64,000 bases of DNA. Origin: Bimastos eiseni (taxonomy: Eukaryota; Annelida; Clitellata; Crassiclitellata; Lumbricidae). Under the pieces are notes generated by a model. It had not been told where the DNA came from and ran no database searches. It saw only the letters and a list, made by a program, of their open reading frames with translations. The position numbers were made by a program, and so were the translations under genes. Each line of letters starts with the position of its first letter. Position 1 is the stretch's first letter. The stretch lies in NCBI GenBank assembly GCA_959347315.1, contig OY365815.1, positions 372,001 to 436,000 of the forward strand, read 5' to 3'. This document shows, piece by piece, positions 10,722 to 22,823 of the stretch.

Positions 10722-12123
10722 GCTCTGGCCAACAAACATCCATCATACATTAAGGACGCCTATGACTTCATAAACAGAATCAGAGACACTACAATAAAAC
10801 CACACTATATCTTAGTCACAGGTGATGTCACAGCATTATATACAGATATGAACGTAGATAGAACCTTCACTTCTGTAAAAGAATTCTTCCGTAAAAATCC
10901 AAAAACTAACAGACTAGACGCTGAACTCTTAGAACTCCCGGAAATAGCAATGAAAACTGATGACTTCTCTTTCTGCAACAAACTCTTCCCACAAATGTTT
11001 GGGACAGCTATGAGGGAAGAACCTTTGCACGTAACTTAGCAAACATGTACCTGGTAGAAGTTGACCAAAAAGCAATGGAGGCCTTCCACATTCACCCACT
11101 TGACTTCTTCCGGTTTCTTGACGATATCTCCTTCATATGGCCTGGTACTGTCGAGGAGCTAAAACAATATGAGGCATTTCTAAACTCTTTAATCCTTGAC
11201 ATTACAGTAACCTTTACAAGCAATGACACTGAAATATTAACTTCTTTGACACAACGATTTCTAGATACACAGTCCAGGACAGGACTACACTGCAGACGAG
11301 AGTTTATTTCAAACAGACAGACACGCACCAATAACTGCACAGCTCATCATTCCATCCCAAACACATTCACTGGCATTCTGAAATCCAAAATTTTAAGATT
11401 TAAGAGATTATCTTCATTTAATTTAGAACGGACTTCGATTACTCATGTAAGACACTATTTGACAGTCCGTTACACAGAGGATATATAGCAAACGACTACT
11501 ACGGGAAACTAAGACTAACACATGGACCAGACGTGAAAAGAGTCCTAAAACTAAGAACACTGATAACAATCTCCACCCTCCCAGTAGTCATTCCGTACAA
11601 CTCACTATCTATGCGCATATTTTATGAATGGAAGAAAATCCTCATGCAAGATAATAATACACTGCAGCATTACCGCATAATACCAGCCTACTCTAGAAAT
11701 AGGAACCTAAGAGCTCCACGTAAAAATAAGCCTATAAAACCCACGAAAAATACTAACATAGGTTCAAACAAATGTAACACACCTTCATGCACACAATCAT
11801 GCCCATACGTATCAGTCTCCAAAACATACTCAAGCACATACACACGCCGCAAGTACACCATAATCAAGCGACTAGGCTGCCAAGGCACTAACACAATCTA
11901 CCTAATAACTTGTCGCGCCTGCAACGAACAATACATAGACCACATACAAGGCAAGGTAGTAGAAGGCCTATCAGAACACATCCACAATATAACGAATGAG
12001 CATAATAACCCACTAGCAAACCACTTCAACTCAAACAACCACTCACTAGAAAATGTTACAGTTATGCCAACAGTCACTGTTGCTGCATTAGAAATGGCTC
12101 TTTTCAGGCCAACAGTAATATAA
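10722..12123 (+). pseudogene. U8: PLE RT-EN remnant with a compensated frameshift in the thumb
   Basis: Segment 1 ends at TAG 11037-11039. Segment 2 (11045-11488) carries the AT insertion seen in U3, but a CA is missing about 125 bp later (AACACATTCAC for AACACACATTCAC). The original frame is therefore regained and TGILKSKILRFKRLS is read. About 40 codons in between are scrambled. The nuclease segment 11533-12123 has 196 codons, with the RAPRK form and CRACNEQY. Confidence 0.85.
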
Positions 12124-12438
12124 TAGATATGCCTTCTATCGGTTATTACGCTTATTTGTGATATTGTGGATGTGTTCTAATAGGCCTTCTATTCGTCCTC
12201 ATCAAACTCAGCAGCATCGGCACTGCATCGTCGTCATCATCCTCCTCACCATCATCATCATCATCATCATCATCATCACCACCACCCCAACCATTACCGC
12301 CATGATCACATCCACCAGCACCATTATCATAAGCATCAACAGACCTCACCCGCCATCTGTGATTCTCCCATCAACGAACTGTGCCCGTGCTCAACAATCA
12401 CCTCGTGACTCGACACCTAACCCTGACCCTGACCCTAG
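12124..12438 (+). repeat. U9 head: (ATC)9 and G4 block
   Basis: The first part is U4-type (ATATGCCTTCTATCGG, TTTGTGATATTG). The second part has CCCGTGCTC and CGTGACTCG, as in U21, U28 and U32, so the head looks like a join of two lineages. The four-run C block is at 12421-12442. Confidence 0.75.
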
Positions 12439-13360
12439 GCCCTGGCCAACAAACATCCATCATACATTCAGGACGCCTATGACTTCATATACAGAATCAG
12501 AGACACCACAATAAAACCAAACTATATCTTAGTCACAGGTGATGTCACAGCATTATATACAGATATGAACGTAGATAGAACCATCACTACTGTAAAAGAA
12601 TTCTTCCGTAAAAATCCAAAAACTAACAGACCAGACGCTGAACTCTTAGAACTCCTGGAAATAGCAATGAAAACTGATGACTTCTCCTTCTGCAACAAAC
12701 TCTTCCCACAAATGTTTGGGACAGCTATGAGGGAAGAACCTTTGCGCGTTACTTAGCAAACATGTACCTGGTAGAATTTGACCAAAAAGCAATGGAGGCC
12801 TTCCACATTCACCCACTTGACTTCTTCCGGTTTCTTGACGATATCTCCTTCATATGACCCGGTACTGTCGAGGAGCTAAAACAATATGAGGCATTTCTAA
12901 ATTCTTTAATCACTGACATTACAGTAACCTTAACATACAATGACACTGAAATATTAACTTCCTTGACACAACGACTTCTAGATACACAGTCCAGGACAGG
13001 ACTACACTGCAGACGAGAGTTTATTTTAAACAGACAGACACGCACCAATTACTGCACAGCTCATCATTCCATCCCAAACACACATTCACTGGCATTCTGA
13101 AATCCCAAATTTTAAGATTTAAGAGATTATCTTCATTTAATTTAGAACGGACTTCGATTACTCATGTAAGACACTATTTGACAGTCCGTTACACAGAGGA
13201 TATATAGCAAACGACTACTAAGGGAAACTAAGACTAACACATGGACCAGACGTGAAAAGAGTCCTAAAACTAAGAACACCGATAACAATCTCCTCCCTCC
13301 CAGTAGTCATTCCGTTCAACCCACTATCTATGCGCATATTTTATGAATGGAAGAAAATCC
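12439..13360 (+). pseudogene. U9: PLE RT remnant cut off by the first minisatellite
   Basis: The frame reads TTCATATACAG (no TAA) near 12485. Segment 1 ends at TAG 12754-12756 with LRVT. After FLDDISFI the Trp codon is TGA (12855-12857), and the AT insertion follows at NDTEI, so motif C and the thumb are doubly broken. The linker start (GTG at 13252, KRVLKLRTPIT) is followed by GAATGGAAGAAAATCC and then directly by the minisatellite. The nuclease is absent. The same subfamily is seen in U21, U28 and U32. Confidence 0.85.
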
Positions 13361-14874
13361 GTCACTGCTCTCTCTGTTTCTTCTACTGTTTGATTGGCCA
13401 CTGCTCTCTCTGTTTCTTCTACTGTTTGATTGGTCACTGCTCTCTCTGTTTCTTCTGCTGTTTGATTGGGCACTGCTCTCTCTGTTTCTTCTACTGTTTG
13501 ATTGGTCACTGCTCTCTCTGTTTCTTCTGCTGTTTGATTGGGCACTGCTCTCTCTGTTTCTTCTACTGTTTGATTGGTCACTGCTCTCTCTGTTTCTTCT
13601 ACTGTTTGACCTTTCACTGCTCTCTCTCTCCTTCTTCTGCTGTTTGATACATCACTGCTCTCTCTCTCTGTTTCTTCTACTGTTTCATTTTTCACTGCTC
13701 TCGCTGTTTCTTATACTGTTTGATTGGTCACTGCTCTCTCTGTTTCTTCTACTGTTTGATACATCACTGCTTTCTCTGTTTCTTCTACTGTTTGATTGGT
13801 CACTGCTCTCTCTGTTTCTTCTACTGTTTGATTGGTCACTACTCTCTCTGTTTCTTCTACTGTTTGATTGGTCACTGCTCTGTCGGTTTCTTCTACTGTT
13901 TGATTGGTCAATGCTCTCTCTGTTTCTTCTACTGTTTGATACATCACTGCTCTCTCTCTTTCCTCTGCTGTTTGATACGTCACTGCTCTCTGTGTTTCTT
14001 CTACTGTTTGATTGGTCACTACTCTCTCTGTTTCTTCTACTGTTTGATTGGTCACTGCTGTCTCTGTTTCTTCTACTCTTTGATACGTCACTGCTCTTTC
14101 TGTTTTTTCTACTGTTTGATTGGTCACTGCTCTCTTTCTTTTTCTTCTACTGTTTGATTGGTCACTGCTCTTTCTGTTTCTTCTACTGTTTGATTGGTCA
14201 CTGCTCTCTCTGTTTCTTTTACTGTTTGATTGGTCACTGCTCTCTCTGTTTCTTCTACTGTTTCATTGGTCACTGCTCTCTCTGTTTCTTCTACTGTTTG
14301 ATTGGTCACTGCTATCTCTGTTTTCTCTACTGTTTGATTGGTCACTGCTCTCTCTGTTTCTTTTACTGTTTCATTGGTCACTGATCTCGCTGTTTCTTAT
14401 ACTGTTTGATTGGTCACTGCTCTCTCTGTTTCTTCTACTGTTTGATACATCACTGCTCTCTCTGTTTCTTCTACTGTTTGATTGGTCACTGCTATCTCTG
14501 TTTTCTTTACTGTTTGATTGGTCACTGCTCTCTCTGTTTCTTCTACTGTTTGATTGGTCACTGCACTCTCTGTTTCTTCTAGTGTTTGATACATCACTGC
14601 TCTCTCTGTTTCTTCTACTGTTTCATTGGTCACTACTCTCTCTGTGTCTTCTACTGTTTGATACGTCACAGCTCTCTCTGTTTCTTCTACTGTTTCATTG
14701 GTCACTGCTCTCTCTGTTTCTTCTACTGTTTGATTGGTCACTGCTCTCTCTGTTTCTTCTACTGTTTGATTGGTCAATGCTCTCTCTGTTTCTTCTACTG
14801 TTTGATTGGTCACTGCTCTCTCTGTTTCTTCTACTGTGTGATACATCACTGCTCTCTCTGTTTCTTCTACTGTT

Positions 14875-15325
14875 TGATACATCACTGCTCTCTGTGTTTC
14901 TTCTACTGTTTGATTGGTCACTACTCTCTCTGTTTCTTCTACTGTTTGATTAGTCACTGCACTCTCTGTTTCTTCTACTGTTTTATTGGTCACTGCTCTC
15001 TCTGTTTCTTCTACTGTTTGATTGGTCACTCCTCTCTCTTTTTCTTCTACTGTTTGATCTTTCACTGCACTCTTTGTTTCTTCTACTGTTTGATACATCA
15101 CTGCTCTCTGTGTTTCTTCTACTGTTTGATTGGTCACTGCTCTCTCTGTTTCTTCTACTGTTTGATTAGTCACTGCACTCTCTGTTTCTTCTACTGTTTT
15201 ATTGGTCACTGCTCTCTCTGTTTCTTCTACTGTTTGATTGGTCACTCCTCTCTCTTTTTCTTCTACTGTTTGATCTTTCACTGCACTCTTTGTTTCTTCT
15301 ACTGTTTGATACATCACTGCTCTCT
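14875..15325. repeat. 216-bp higher-order repeat in minisatellite 1 (six monomers, ~2 copies)
   Basis: A run of six monomer variants recurs with a 216-bp step. Markers are GATACATCACTGCTCTCTG, TTTTATTGGTC, TCACTCCTCTCTC and GATCTTTCACTGCACTC. Confidence 0.65.
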
Positions 15326-16224
15326 CTGTTTCTTCTACTGTTTGATTGGTCAATGCTCTCTCTGTTTCTTCTACTGTTTGATTGGTCACTGCTCTCTCTG
15401 TTTCTTCTACTCTTTGATAGGTCACTGCTCACTCTCTGTTTCTTCTACTGTTTGATACTTCACTGCTCTCTGTGTTTCTTCTACTGTTTGATTGGTCACT
15501 ACTCTCTCTGTTTCTTCTACTGTTTGATTGGTCACTGCACTCTCTGTTTCTTCTACTGCTTGATTGGTCACTGCTCTCTCTGTTTCTTCTACTGTTTGAT
15601 TAGTCACTGCTCTCTCTGTTTCGTTTACTGTTTGATTGGTCATTGCTCTCTCTTTTTCTTCTACTGTTTGATTGGTCACTGCACTCTCTGTTTCTTCTAC
15701 TGTTTGATTGGTCAATGCTCTCTCTCTTTCTTCTACTGTTTGATTGGTCACTGCTCTGTCTGTTTCTTCTACTGTATGATTGGTCTCCGCTCTCTATGTT
15801 TCTTCTACTGTTTGATACATCACTGCTCTCTCTCTCTTTCTTCTGCTGTTTGATACATCACTGCTCTCTTTGTTTCTTCTACTGTTTGATTGGTCACTAC
15901 TCTCTCTGTTTCTTCTACTGTTTGATTGGTCACTGCTGTCTCTGTTTCTTCTACTCTTTGATACGTCACTGCTCTCTCTGTTTCTTCTACTGTTTGATTG
16001 GTCACTGCTCTCTTTCTTTTTCTTATACTGTTTGATTCTTCACTGCTCTCTCTGTTTCTTATACTGTTCAATTGGTCACTGCTCTCTCTGTTTCTTCTAC
16101 TGTTTGATACGTCACTGCTCCCTCTGTTTCTTCTACTGTTTGATTGGTCACTGCTCTCTTTGTTTCTACTACTGTTTGATACATCACTGCTCTCTCTGTT
16201 TCTTCTACTGTTTGATTGGTCACT
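15031..16224. repeat. 1194-bp tandem duplication in minisatellite 1, copy 1
   Basis: From about 15031 every monomer variant, including the off-size CTGCTCACTCTCTG monomer near 15422, recurs 1194 bp downstream. 1194 is 33 monomers plus 6 bp, so the odd-length monomers are copied too. Confidence 0.8.
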
Positions 16225-17418
16225 CCTCTCTCTTTTTCTTCTACTGTTTGATCTTTCACTGCACTCTTTGTTTCTTCTACTGTTTGATACATCACTGCTC
16301 TCTGTGTTTCTTCTACTGTTTGATTGGTCACTGCTCTCTCTGTTTCTTCTACTGTTTGATTAGTCACTGCACTCTCTGTTTCTTCTACTGTTTTATTGGT
16401 CACTGCTCTCTCTGTTTCTTCTACTGTTTGATTGGTCACTCCTCTCTCTTTTTCTTCTACTGTTTGATCTTTCACTGCACTCTTTGTTTCTTCTACTGTT
16501 TGATACATCACTGCTCTCTCTGTTTCTTCTACTGTTTGATTGGTCAATGCTCTCTCTGTTTCTTCTACTGTTTGATTGGTCACTGCTCTCTCTGTTTCTT
16601 CTACTCTTTGATAGGTCACTGCTCACTCTCTGTTTCTTCTACTGTTTGATACTTCACTGCTCTCTGTGTTTCTTCTACTGTTTGATTGGTCACTACTCTC
16701 TCTGTTTCTTCTACTGTTTGATTGGTCACTGCACTCTCTGTTTCTTCTACTGCTTGATTGGTCACTGCTCTCTCTGTTTCTTCTACTGTTTGATTAGTCA
16801 CTGCTCTCTCTGTTTCGTTTACTGTTTGATTGGTCATTGCTCTCTCTTTTTCTTCTACTGTTTGATTGGTCACTGCACTCTCTGTTTCTTCTACTGTTTG
16901 ATTGGTCAATGCTCTCTCTCTTTCTTCTACTGTTTGATTGGTCACTGCTCTGTCTGTTTCTTCTACTGTATGATTGGTCTCCGCTCTCTATGTTTCTTCT
17001 ACTGTTTGATACATCACTGCTCTCTCTCTCTTTCTTCTGCTGTTTGATACATCACTGCTCTCTTTGTTTCTTCTACTGTTTGATTGGTCACTACTCTCTC
17101 TGTTTCTTCTACTGTTTGATTGGTCACTGCTGTCTCTGTTTCTTCTACTCTTTGATACGTCACTGCTCTCTCTGTTTCTTCTACTGTTTGATTGGTCACT
17201 GCTCTCTTTCTTTTTCTTATACTGTTTGATTCTTCACTGCTCTCTCTGTTTCTTATACTGTTCAATTGGTCACTGCTCTCTCTGTTTCTTCTACTGTTTG
17301 ATACGTCACTGCTCCCTCTGTTTCTTCTACTGTTTGATTGGTCACTGCTCTCTTTGTTTCTACTACTGTTTGATACATCACTGCTCTCTCTGTTTCTTCT
17401 ACTGTTTGATTGGTCACT
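16225..17418. repeat. 1194-bp tandem duplication in minisatellite 1, copy 2
   Basis: This is the second copy of the block above. Similarity ends where CACTCCTCTC of copy 1's successor gives way to CACTGATCTCGC. Minisatellite 2 holds this block only once. Confidence 0.8.
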
Positions 17419-18169
17419 GATCTCGCTGTTTCTTATACTGTTTGATTGGTCACTGCTCTCTCTGTTTCTTCTACTGTTTGATACATCACTGCTCTCTCTG
17501 TTTCTTCTACTGTTTGTTTGGTCACTGCTATCTCTGTTTTCTCTACTGTTTGATTGGTCACTGCTCTCTCTGTTTCATCTACTGTTTGATTGGTCACTGC
17601 ACTCTCTGTTTCTTCTAGTGTTTGATACATCACTGCACTCTCTGTTTCTTCTACTGTTTCATTGGTCACTACTCTTTCTGTGTCTTCTACTGTTTGATAC
17701 GTCACAGCTCTCTCTGTTTCTTCTACTGTTTGATTGGTCACTGCTCTCTCTGTTTCTTCTACTGTGTGATACATCACTGCTCTCTCTGTTTCTTCTACTG
17801 TTTGGTTGGTCAATGCTCTCTCTGTTTCTTCTAGTGTTTGATTGGTCACTGCTCTCTCTGTTTCTTCTACTGTGTGATACATCACTGCTCTCTCTGTTTC
17901 TTCTACTGTTTGATACATCACTGCTCTCTCTGTTTCTTCTACTGTTTGACTGGTCACTACACTCTCTGTTTCTTCTACTGTTTGATTGGTCACTGCACTC
18001 TCTGTTTCTTATACTGTTTGATTGGTCACTGCTCTCTCTTTTTCTTCTACTGTTTGATTGGTCACTGCTCTCTCTGTTTCTTCTACTGTTTGACCTTTCA
18101 CTGCTCTCTCTGTTTCTTCTACTGTTTGATTGGTCACTGCTCTCTCTGTTTCTTCTACTGTTTGATAGA

Positions 18170-19331
18170 TCACTGCTCTCTCTCTCCTTCTTCTGCTGTT
18201 TGATACATGACTGCTCTCTCTGTTTCTTCTACTGTGTGATACATCACTGCTCTCTCTGTTTCTTCTACTGTTTGATTTGTCACTGCTCTCTCTGTTTCTT
18301 CTACTGTTTGATTGGTCACTGCTCTCTCTGTTTCTTCTACTGTGTGATACATCACTGCTCTCTCTGTTTCTTCTACTGTTTGATACATCACTGCTCTCTG
18401 TGTTTCTTCTACTGTTTGATTGGTCACTACTCTCTCTGTTTCTTCTACTGTTTGATAGATCACTGCTCTCTCTCTCCTTCTTCTGCTGTTTGATACATGA
18501 CTGCTCTCTCTGTTTCTTCTACTGTGTGATACATCACTGCTCTCTCTGTTTCTTCTACTGTTTGATTTGTCACTGCTCTCTCTGTTTCTTCTACTGTTTG
18601 ATTGGTCACTGCTCTCTCTGTTTCTTCTACTGTGTGATACATCACTGCTCTCTCTGTTTCTTCTACTGTTTGATACATCACTGCTCTCTGTGTTTCTTCT
18701 ACTGTTTGATTGGTCACTACTCTCTCTGTTTCTTCTACTGTTTGATTGGTCACTGCACTCTCTGTTTCTTAAACTGTTTGATTGGTCACTGCTCTCTCTG
18801 TTTCTTCTACTGTTTGATTAGTCACTGCTCTCACTGTTTCTTTTACTGTTTGATTGGTGACTGCTCTCTCTTTTTCTTCTACTGTTTGATTTGTCACTGC
18901 TCTCTCTGTTTCTTCTACTGTTTGATACATCACTGCTCTCTCTGTTTCTTCTACTGTTTGACCTTTCACTGCTCTCTTTGTTTCTTCTACTGTTTGATTG
19001 GTCACTACTCTCTCTGTTTCTTCTACTGTTTGATAGATCACTGCTCTCTCTCTCCTTCTTCTGCTGTTTGATACATGACTGCTCTCTCTGTTTCTTCTAC
19101 TGTGTGATACATCACTGCTCTCTCTGTTTCTTCTACTGTTTGATTTGTCACTGCTCTCTCTGTTTCTTCTACTGTTTGATTGGTCACTGCTCTCTCTGTT
19201 TCTTCTACTGTGTGATACATCACTGCTCCCTCTGTTTCTTCTACTGTTTGATACATCACTGCTCTCTGTGTTTCTTCTACTGTTTGATTGGTCACTACTC
19301 TCTCTGTTTCTTCTACTGTTTGATTGGTCAC
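18170..19331. repeat. 290-bp higher-order repeats at the end of minisatellite 1
   Basis: A block starting GATCACTGCTCTCTCTCTCC and containing the GTTTGATACATGACTGC variant occurs at about 18170, 18460 and 19038. Steps are 290 and 578 bp. The step is eight monomers plus 2 bp, the extra CT coming from the CTCTCTCTCC monomer. Confidence 0.7.
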
Positions 19332-19541
19332 TGCACTCTCTGTTTCTTAAACTGTTTGATTGGTCACTGCTCTCTCTGTTTCTTCTACTGTTTGATTGGT
19401 GACTGCTCTCTCTTTTTCTTCTACTGTTTGATTTGTCACTGCTCTCTCTGTTTCTTCTACTGTTTGATACATCACTGCTTTCTCTGTTTCTTCTACTGTT
19501 TGACCTTTCACTGCTCTCTTTGTTTCTTCTACTGTTTGATT

Positions 19542-20947
19542 CTAGGCCTAGGCCAACAAACATCCATCATACATTAAGGACGCCTATGACTTCATAAACA
19601 TAATCAGAGACACTACAATAAAACCACACTATATCTTAGTCACAGGTGATGTCACACCATTATATACAGATATGAACGTAGATAGAACCATCACTACTGT
19701 AAAAGAATTCTTCCGTAAAAATCCAAAAACTTACAGACCAGACGCTGAACTCTTAGAACTCCTGGAAATAGCAATGAAAACTGATGACTTCTCCTTCTGC
19801 AACAAACTCTTCCCACAAATGTTTGGGACAGCTATGGGGGAAGAATTTTTGCACGTAACTTAGCAAACATGTACCTGGTGGAATTCGACCAAAAAGCAAT
19901 GGAGGCCTTTCACATTCACCCACTTGACTTCTTCCGGTTTCTTGACGATATCTCCTTCATATGGCCCGGTACAGTCGAGGAGCTAAAACAATATGAGGCA
20001 TTTCTAAATTCTTTAATCCCTGACATTACAGGAACCTTAACATACAATGACACTGAATTTAACTTCCTTGACACAACGATTTCTAGCTACACAGACCAGG
20101 ACAGGACTACACTGCAGACGAGAGTTTATTTTAAACAGACAGACACGCACCATTTACTGCACAGCTCATCATTCCATCCCAAACACACATTCACTGGCAT
20201 TCTGAAATCCCAAATTTTAAGATTTAAGAGATTATCTTCATTTAATTTAGAACGGACTTCGATTACTCATGTAAGACACTATTTGACAGTCCGTTACACA
20301 GAGGATATATAGCAAACGACTACTAAGGGAAACCAAGACTAACACATGGACCAGACGTGAAAAGAGTCCTTAAACTAAGAACACCGATAATAATCTCCTC
20401 CCTCCCAGTAGTCATTCCGTACAACCCACTATCTATGAGCATATTTTATTAATGGAAAAAAATCCTCATGCAAGATAATAATACACTGCAGCATTACCGC
20501 ATAATACCAGCCCACTCTAGAAATAGGAACCTAAAAGCTCCACGTAAAAATAGGCCTATAAAACCCTCGCAAAATACTAACATAGGTTCAAACAAATGTA
20601 ACACACCTTCATGCACACAATCATGCCCATACATAACAGTCTCCAAAACATACTCAAGCACATACACACGCCGCAAGTACACCATAAACAAGCGACTAGG
20701 CTGCCAAGGCACTAACACAATCTACCTAATAACTTGTAGCGCCTGCAACGAACAATACATAGACCACACACAAGGCAAAGTAGTAGAAGGCCTATTAGAA
20801 CACATCCACAATATAACGAATCAGCATAATAACCCACTAGCAAACCACTTCAACTCAAACAACCACTCACTAGAAAATGTTACAGTTATGCCAACAGTCA
20901 CTGTTGCTGCATTAGAAATGGCTCTTTTCAGGCCAACAGCAATATAA
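19542..20947 (+). pseudogene. U10: PLE RT-EN remnant directly after minisatellite 1
   Basis: There is no head: the unit resumes at CTAGGCCTAGGCCAAC, the position of the C-rich block. Segment 1 ends at TAG 19861-19863. Segment 2 is 19869-20312 (ITGTLTYNDTEFNFLDTTISSY, thumb intact to the TATATAG). The linker is broken by TTTTATTAATGG (TAA where other copies read GAA), so the nuclease frame is only open from 20468 to 20947. It uses the KAPRKNRP form. U33 is the near-identical partner. Confidence 0.85.
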
Positions 20948-21265
20948 TAGGTAGGCCATCTGTAAGTTATGACGCTTATTTGTTATATTGTGGATGTGTT
21001 CTAATAGGCCTTCTATTCGTCGTCATCAAACTCAGCAGCATCGGCACTGCATCGTCGTCATCATCATCCTCACCATCATCATCATAATCATCATCATCAC
21101 CATCACCACCACACCAACCTTTACCGCCATGATCACATCCACCAGCACCATTATCATATGCATCATCAGACCTCACCCGCCATCTGTGATTCTCCCATCA
21201 ACGAACTGTGCCCGTGCTCAACAATCACCTCGTGATTCGACACCTAACCCTGACCCTGACCCTAG
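20948..21265 (+). repeat. U11 head: interrupted ATC tract and G4 block
   Basis: The trinucleotide tract is broken by ATA and ACC changes (CATCATCATAATCATC, then ACCATCACC). It also reads AGTTATGACGC for AGTTATTACGC. The C-rich block is intact at 21248-21269. Confidence 0.75.
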
Positions 21266-22665
21266 GCCCTGGCCAACAAACAACCATCATACATTAAGGA
21301 CGCCTATGACTCCATAAACAGAATCAGAGACACTACAATAAAACCACACTATATCTTAGTCACAGGTGATGTCACAGCATTATATACAGATATGAACGTA
21401 GATAGAACCATCACTACCGTAAAAGAATTCTTCCGTAAAAATCCAAAAACTAACAGACCAGACGCTGAACTCTTAGAACTCCTGGAAATAGCAATGAAAA
21501 CTGATGACTTCTCCTTCTGCAACAAACTCTTCCCACAAATGTTTGGGACAGCTATGGGGGAAGAACCTTTGCACGTAACTTAGCAAACCTGTAACTGGTA
21601 GAATTCGACCAAAAAGCAATGGAGGCCTTCCACATTCACCCACTTGACTTCTTCCGGTTTCTTGACGATATCTCCTTCATATGGCCCGGTACTGTCGAGG
21701 AGCTAAAACAATATGAGGCATTTCTAAATTCTTTAATCCCTGACATTACAGTAACCTTAACATACAATGACACTGAAATTAACTTCCTTGACACAACGAT
21801 TTCTAGATACACAGACCAGGACAGGACTACACTGCAGACGAGAGTTTATTTAAACAGACAGACACGCACCAATTACTGCACAGCTCATCATTCCATCCCA
21901 AACACACATTCACTGGCATTCTGAAATCCCAAATTTTAAGATTTAAGAGATTATCTTCATTTAATTTAGAACGGACTTCGATTACTCATGTAAGACACTA
22001 TTTGACAGTCCGTTACACAGAGGATATATAGCAAACGACTACTAAGGGAAACTAAGACTAACACATGGACCAGACGTGAAAAGAGTCCTAAAACTAAAAA
22101 CACGATAACAATCTCCTCCCTCCCAGTAGTCATTCCGTACAACCCACTATCTGTGCGCATATTTTATGAATGGAAGAAAATCCTCATGCAAGATAATAAT
22201 ACACTGCAGCATTACCGCATAATACCAGCCCACTCTAGAAATAGGAACCAAAAAGCTCCACGTAAAAATAAGCCTATAAAACCCTCGCAAAATACTAACA
22301 TAGGTACAAACAAATGTAACACACCTTCATGCACACAATCATGCCCAGACATAACAGTCTCCAAAACATACTCAAGCACATACACACGCCGCAAGTACAT
22401 CACAATCAAGCGACTAGGCTGCCAAGGCACTAACACAATCTACCTAATAACTTGTAGCGCCTGCAACGAACAATACATAGACCACACACAAGGCAAAGTA
22501 GTATAAGGACTATTAGAACACATCCACAATATAACGAATGAGCATAATAACCCACTAGCAAACCACTTCAACTCAAACAACCACTCACTAGAAAATGTTA
22601 CAGTTATGCCAACAGTCACTGTTGCTGCATTAGAAATGGCTCTTTTCAGGCCAACAGTAATATAA
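21266..22665 (+). pseudogene. U11: heavily damaged PLE RT-EN remnant
   Basis: Beyond the shared frameshift (TAG 21581-21583), the LANMYL stretch reads AACCTGTAACTGG, losing the Met and adding TAA. One T is missing in TTTATTTAAAC near 21850. One C is missing in AAACACGATAAC near 22100. A TAA at 22504-22506 ends the nuclease frame (22153-22506) at KVV. This is among the most degraded copies; the start of U34 matches it. Confidence 0.85.
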
Positions 22666-22791
22666 TAGGTAGGCCTTCTATGGGTTATTACGCTGCTTTG
22701 TTATATTGTGGATGTGTTCTAATAGGCCTTCTATTCGTCCTCATCAAACTCAGCAGCATCGGCACTGCATCGTCGTCATCATCATCCTCAC

Positions 22792-22823
<32 letters not shown>

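Larger units (their letters stand above)
8676..12310 (+). repeat. Segmental duplication C, copy 2 (U7, U8, head of U9)
   Basis: Partner of 1768-5400. It overlaps duplication A, so U7 has been part of two separate copying events. Confidence 0.75.
13361..19541. repeat. Minisatellite array 1: ~172 copies of a 36-bp monomer
   Basis: The monomer is TCACTGCTCTCTCTGTTTC followed by TTCTACTGTTTGATTGG. It is repeated for 6181 bp with scattered substitutions and a few 2-bp length changes. The variable spot is the GATTGG segment: ATTGG, ATACA, ATACG, ACCTT, ATCTT, ATTAG, ATTTG, ATAGA. The + strand is about 75% pyrimidine. Because 36 is a multiple of 3 and two frames per strand lack stops, long frames arise on both strands (WSLLSLFLLLFD and CSLCFFYCLIGH on +, TNQTVEETERAV and RRNRESSDQSNS on -). 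I read these as by-products, not genes. The array lies between U9 and U10 and replaces the nuclease of one and the head of the other. Confidence 0.9.
12350..21744 (+). repeat. Segmental duplication B, copy 1 (U9, minisatellite 1, U10, U11)
   Basis: Matches 55802-64000. The offset is 43452 bp before the minisatellite and 42256 bp after it; the 1196-bp difference is the extra 1194-bp block plus a 2-bp indel. The true right end may lie beyond the window partner. Confidence 0.85.

Noticed and set aside
13361..19541. CRISPR array
   Set aside because: Monomers are contiguous with no unique spacers, and the context is a eukaryotic retroelement.
13347..19577. Long frames (up to 433 codons) across both minisatellites taken as genes
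   Set aside because: The 36-bp monomer is a multiple of three and stop-free in four frames, so such frames are expected by structure. They change frame at each 2-bp length variant and overlap on both strands.
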